NCBI GenBank assembly: GCA_001465935.1
Contig: LNKV01000001.1
Coordinates: 496,001-560,000, forward strand
Reading direction: 5' to 3'
Source of the DNA: Clarireedia homoeocarpa
Lineage: Eukaryota; Ascomycota; Leotiomycetes; Helotiales; Rutstroemiaceae
Length of the DNA stretch: 64,000 nucleotides
Shown here: positions 60,787-64,000 of the stretch, one piece after another
Numbering within the stretch: position 1 is the first letter of the stretch
Layout: every line of letters begins with the position of its first letter
Translations under genes and position numbers: made by a program
Notes under the pieces: generated by a model
The model's database searches: none
Seen by the model: only the letters and a program-made list of their open reading frames with translations
What the model was told of the DNA's origin: nothing

Positions 60787-61808
60787 AGATGTATGGGGAG
60801 ACTTCCCTGCTTGCTAAGAAGGGGGGGTTGTAATTCCAAAGCTCTAAGCCAAGTGGGATAAAGAAACAGGAAACGAAGCAAAACAATACGAATGAATCGC
60901 TCTGGTATAGCATACTTGCTTGCTTGTCCAAGATCTGGTTTCAAATACCGGGTACGCGAATTCTTGCTGAGGGGATGGATCCAGATTGATTTCCAATTCT
61001 CCTCACTCCCTATCTCGCTTAGTTTTGTTCCTTTTCATTGATATCACTCAACCCGAACAGACCTGGCAAGTCCAGAGCTGAGATGTGCCGAGCCCGGCAC
61101 CATAAGCACCTGGTGGAGAAATAGTTGATGTGGATGAATTTGTACAAATACCATAATACATACACACATACATACATACATCTAACACAGGCTGTCAGTA
61201 TGTATGGACGCAAGTAAGCAACTAGCTATCCTATTGTACCCTACCGTATCCTATCCACAAGATAAACATGTTATGTTATGCACACTTTAGCATTAGCATA
61301 CAAGTAGTTCTTCTCTCGCATTGACCTCGATCTGGTATCTCTCTTCCCTGCGAATACCTTCATTACAACCCTTCCCCTTCCTTCCCCTTCCCGCCCGCTA
61401 CTCCACACCGCTTCACGTACTTCTGGACTTTATTCCCTTCCTCAACTTAGCCATGCTCCATCGTCTCGAATAAAGTCGGGACCCAAGCCAAGCCAAACCA
61501 TACTAGTCGAGACTGTTCCGACAATTACCACTTCAGGTTCCTACCCTGATCTCCCCTTTCCTTCCGGGTCTTGACTCAATTCAACATCCATTTGACGCAA
61601 TCCAAGTCTCTTCTTCCCTTCGGATTCCGCACAGACTCATTAATATATATGCAAATAAGGGCAATCAGCGGCCCGAGCCAGAAGGGACTCTATTATTCCA
61701 TCAATAGCGAGTCAAGTATGTGATTTTGTGCTCTTAGGAGATCTTTTTTCCAATCCGTCATGTTTCATGCATGAAGTTCTAGTTTTCATTATGCGAAGGT
61801 GCAAAGTT

Positions 61809-63497
61809 TCATGTGACGCTTCTCTGACGTTGATTTCGTAGAGCATCGATTTCGCGTTGAAGAGCGCTGAGATCGGCCAGAATGTCTTTGCTGTCACTAC
61901 CACTACCGCCATCTTGTGGAATGACGCTCGGAGATGTGTTCTCTTCGAGCCGCGACGTTTGTGATAGAGAAGATGCATTTGAGCTTTGGCGATGTTGATC
62001 AAGACTAGGAAGGGAGGTGTGTTCGCCGCTGAGTCTTTTTGGATGGGAAGAGTTGATTGGTGATGAGTCGATACTGTTGCGCGTCTGCCGATGACGGGGT
62101 GGCGGTGGCGGTGCGATAATAGAGCTTCGTTTATTGGCCCCTGATGAATTGGGGGACTCGACGCTGTTGATGGACGAGGAACGGTCATGTCGTGAGGAGC
62201 CGCGTGCGGGTGGTGGTACGGGCAATGGTGCAGATGAGGCGGTAGATGCGTGATGTGATGATGCCCGAACTAAGGCATGTTTTCGTATTGGTGGTGGGGG
62301 TGGAGCCTTTCCGCTGTTGGAACGAGGTCGGCCTGGTTCAATTGAATAGACAGATGCATTGTCTTCTTCGACTTTAGGTGAAAGTCGACCGGAATTACTT
62401 CTGCTGAGCTTGGAATCCGATGCCAGTTGACTATGTCGACGTGTGATAGGAGGTGCTGGTGGTGTTTTTCTTCGTATTGATGAGGATGGTGATGGTGGTT
62501 CTGGTGCTCTTCCAGCAGATGCACTATCAAATATTGATTCTCGTTCCAATTCACCACTTGCGCGGGTCGGTGCTGGTGGTAATGGTTTATTCAAATCGGT
62601 CAAAGAACGATTTGGTGTTGCGGTAAGGGTGGTAAGATATTGAGTGGGTATTGGGGTAGCCTGCGGTGGCGAGGTAGGAGGTGTAGATATGGGCTCATCC
62701 CTTAATTCCATCTTAATAAGCTTGCCATGTCTCGAATTAGGAGGTGGTGGCCTTTTCCTTCCTTGTAATGACGACTCTGATAATACTCTTCGCTCCTCAT
62801 CCGGCTCTGATATTTCGTGCGAGGTTCGTGGTGACTCGGGAAGTGGTTCTTGAACAGGCTCAAATATTGATTGTCGTGATAAGGAGGATGTCTCTGTGCT
62901 GCTGCTACCTCCATCCCCAAATGTGTGATGTATGGGATGAACCGGAGGGGCTTGAGGCGGGGTAGGAGTTGTGCTTATCCCTGCATTCCCCGTCATTAAC
63001 AGTCTCTTGAATGCATCGACATCCATGGATCCTCTGACAGGATTTGTGACAACCGTCGTTGTAATCCCCAAAGCATCGCGTTCTGGACGTTCCATAGTTT
63101 CCAATGTTTTTGAGAAAGGGTTCAGTATCGGAGGTCTTGCTGGCTTTCTAGCCTCTTCATCCTCCGAGAGATCAGACGCGACACTGTCGAAGGGGTCTTC
63201 ATCTTCATCGGGTGGCAGGCTCAAGGGATGTTTGAATGGTATTGATTCTTCTCCGATCGTCGAAGCCGAATCCGCGACAGAGGGAGATGGTGGAGGAGGA
63301 GACTGAACCCGAACTTTCTTGGGTACTTTCTTTGGCGCATCTTGACGCTCGATGTAGGTGTACTCGGTCTTCGAAGCCGCAGATGTTTCTTCTTGGAAGA
63401 AGCTAGGAATGGTGGGGTTGGTAGGAGGTGAGATGGTCGTCGAGGACGGGGAAGCTTTCCTCCGAAAAGGATTGGACGAGGAAAAGGCTGCAGACAT
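61809..63497 (-). CDS. proline-rich disordered protein with NPF/DPF motifs
   Basis: An intronless frame of 562 aa from ATG 63497. It is Pro/Ser-rich throughout with many PPPP and PxxP stretches that could bind SH3 or profilin-like partners. NPF motifs at residues 9-11 and 126-128 and DPF at 101-103 are the kind that bind EH domains and AP-2/adaptor ears. A short conserved-looking C-terminal helix (ILADLSALQREIDALRNQ) suggests a coiled coil. No catalytic domain or membrane span is present. A role in endocytosis or actin-linked scaffolding is inference from linear motifs only. The same DNA holds overlapping frames caused by codon bias, which are shadows. The gene lies beside the long gene-free region. 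Confidence 0.8.
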   Translation of the reverse strand: MSAAFSSSNPFRRKASPSSTTISPPTNPTIPSFFQEETSAASKTEYTYIERQDAPKKVPKKVRVQSPPPPSPSVADSASTIGEESIPFKHPLSLPPDEDEDPFDSVASDLSEDEEARKPARPPILNPFSKTLETMERPERDALGITTTVVTNPVRGSMDVDAFKRLLMTGNAGISTTPTPPQAPPVHPIHHTFGDGGSSSTETSSLSRQSIFEPVQEPLPESPRTSHEISEPDEERRVLSESSLQGRKRPPPPNSRHGKLIKMELRDEPISTPPTSPPQATPIPTQYLTTLTATPNRSLTDLNKPLPPAPTRASGELERESIFDSASAGRAPEPPSPSSSIRRKTPPAPPITRRHSQLASDSKLSRSNSGRLSPKVEEDNASVYSIEPGRPRSNSGKAPPPPPIRKHALVRASSHHASTASSAPLPVPPPARGSSRHDRSSSINSVESPNSSGANKRSSIIAPPPPPRHRQTRNSIDSSPINSSHPKRLSGEHTSLPSLDQHRQSSNASSLSQTSRLEENTSPSVIPQDGGSGSDSKDILADLSALQREIDALRNQRQRSVT

Positions 63498-64000
63498 TGT
63501 ATTGTAGTGATGGCTAAGACACCCGGTAATACACTCAGGTGTGGTTAATGTGAGTTTATACGACTTGTCATGGCATCATGCTGGACTCGTGTGAGGTGTA
63601 CAATGGGTATTACTTCGCTGTCGGATTCCTCGGTCGTGTACAGCTTGAAATCAAATGCTTCTTATCGGGGAAATGGTCCGTGCACAATGAGGTCTAATTG
63701 ATAATTGTTTGATCCTCATCCTCATCCTCATCCTCATTCTCATTCTCATCCTCATCCTCGTCTTGATCCTTTCGTGACGAGAATGAGATGCAAGCGGACG
63801 AGGGACGAGGGACGAGGGCTGAATAACGACAACACCGTCAATGGTCAAGAAAAGTTCCCAAACCATCGCATGAGAGCACCAAAACGTGCTGTCTCTGTGT
63901 CATAGCAGAGAAGAACAAGGCAGGAATGAGCGATGCTTTCATAGGCTTGTGCGAGTGCGAGTGCAGGTTAACAGACCACAACTACTTCCGATGAACTCTG
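63498..64000. other. upstream region of the proline-rich gene
   Basis: It contains a CCTCAT/CTCATT microsatellite and presumably the promoter. Short frames across the microsatellite are artefacts of its hexamer periodicity. No gene is seen before the window ends. Confidence 0.5.
63711..63765 (+). repeat. hexanucleotide repeat (CCTCAT)n
   Basis: About nine units, some changed to TCTCAT or CCTCGT. It lies about 210 bp upstream of the proline-rich gene's ATG. Confidence 0.95.

Larger units (their letters stand above)
44546..61808. other. 17-kb gene-free region upstream of the Zn2Cys6 gene
   Basis: I read both strands and found no gene I can support. Open frames are short (mostly under 110 codons) and low complexity. 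They overlap on opposite strands and lack splice pairs, conserved motifs or long runs of coding-like sequence. The DNA is not strongly AT-rich and shows no transposon ends, so it does not look RIP-degraded. It contains many short tandem repeats, poly-C tracts (for example about 16 C at 60077-60092) and GTAC/TACAGTAC-like palindromes. No tRNA or 5S rRNA was recognised. It may be a regulatory domain, untranslated leader or non-coding RNA territory. Confidence 0.5.

Noticed and set aside
61712..62188. 158-codon minus-strand frame inside the proline-rich gene
   Set aside because: Shadow frame of the real 562-aa gene created by its Ser/Pro/Arg codon bias.

Overview
The window reads as nuclear DNA of a filamentous ascomycete (Pezizomycotina). 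Genes are broken by short GT-AG introns (mostly 50-136 bp, often with a CTAAY-type branch point), and several conserved fungal nuclear genes are present. A Tc1-type transposon carries the stop-codon pattern expected from repeat-induced point mutation (RIP). A finer placement (for example Leotiomycetes) is only an impression. All splice models were built by eye from reading frame, intron phase and splice signals. No database search was possible.

Layout. 1-7.3 kb is an accessory-looking zone: a small acidic protein gene (minus), a five-exon gene of 622 codons with a C-terminal Myb/SANT-like segment, a 3x 62-63 bp tandem repeat, a five-exon hypothetical gene, and a relic second Myb/SANT-like coding segment with in-frame stops. 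7.66-9.99 kb (minus) is a four-exon mitochondrial-type membrane P-loop ATPase. 12.48-14.83 kb is a three-exon hypothetical protein with LDQT-type repeats. 16.6-18.6 kb is a secreted GMC oxidoreductase. 18.9-22.3 kb is a large Myb protein resembling Reb1/TTF1-type DNA-binding proteins.

23-33.6 kb is the conserved core: a small acidic-tailed protein (minus); Vma12-type V-ATPase assembly factor (minus) head-to-head with a COQ1-type polyprenyl diphosphate synthase (plus); an ECO1-type cohesin acetyltransferase (plus); and a four-exon NAD(P)-binding epimerase-like protein (minus). 35.64-36.99 kb is a near full-length, RIP-killed Tc1 element with TIRs and a TA target duplication.

From 37 to 61.8 kb the only gene I can support is a two-exon Zn2Cys6/AT-hook transcription factor (42.35-44.55 kb, minus). 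About 5.4 kb of gene-free DNA lies on one side of it and about 17 kb on the other. The gene-free DNA is rich in short tandem repeats and strand-asymmetric pyrimidine tracts. A proline-rich protein with NPF/DPF motifs (61.8-63.5 kb, minus) closes the window.

The genes do not form an obvious biosynthetic cluster. The main points of interest are the long non-coding flanks of the transcription factor, the decaying Myb/SANT-like family at the left end, the inverted repeat in the Vma12/COQ1 shared promoter, and the degenerate Walker B of the ATPase.
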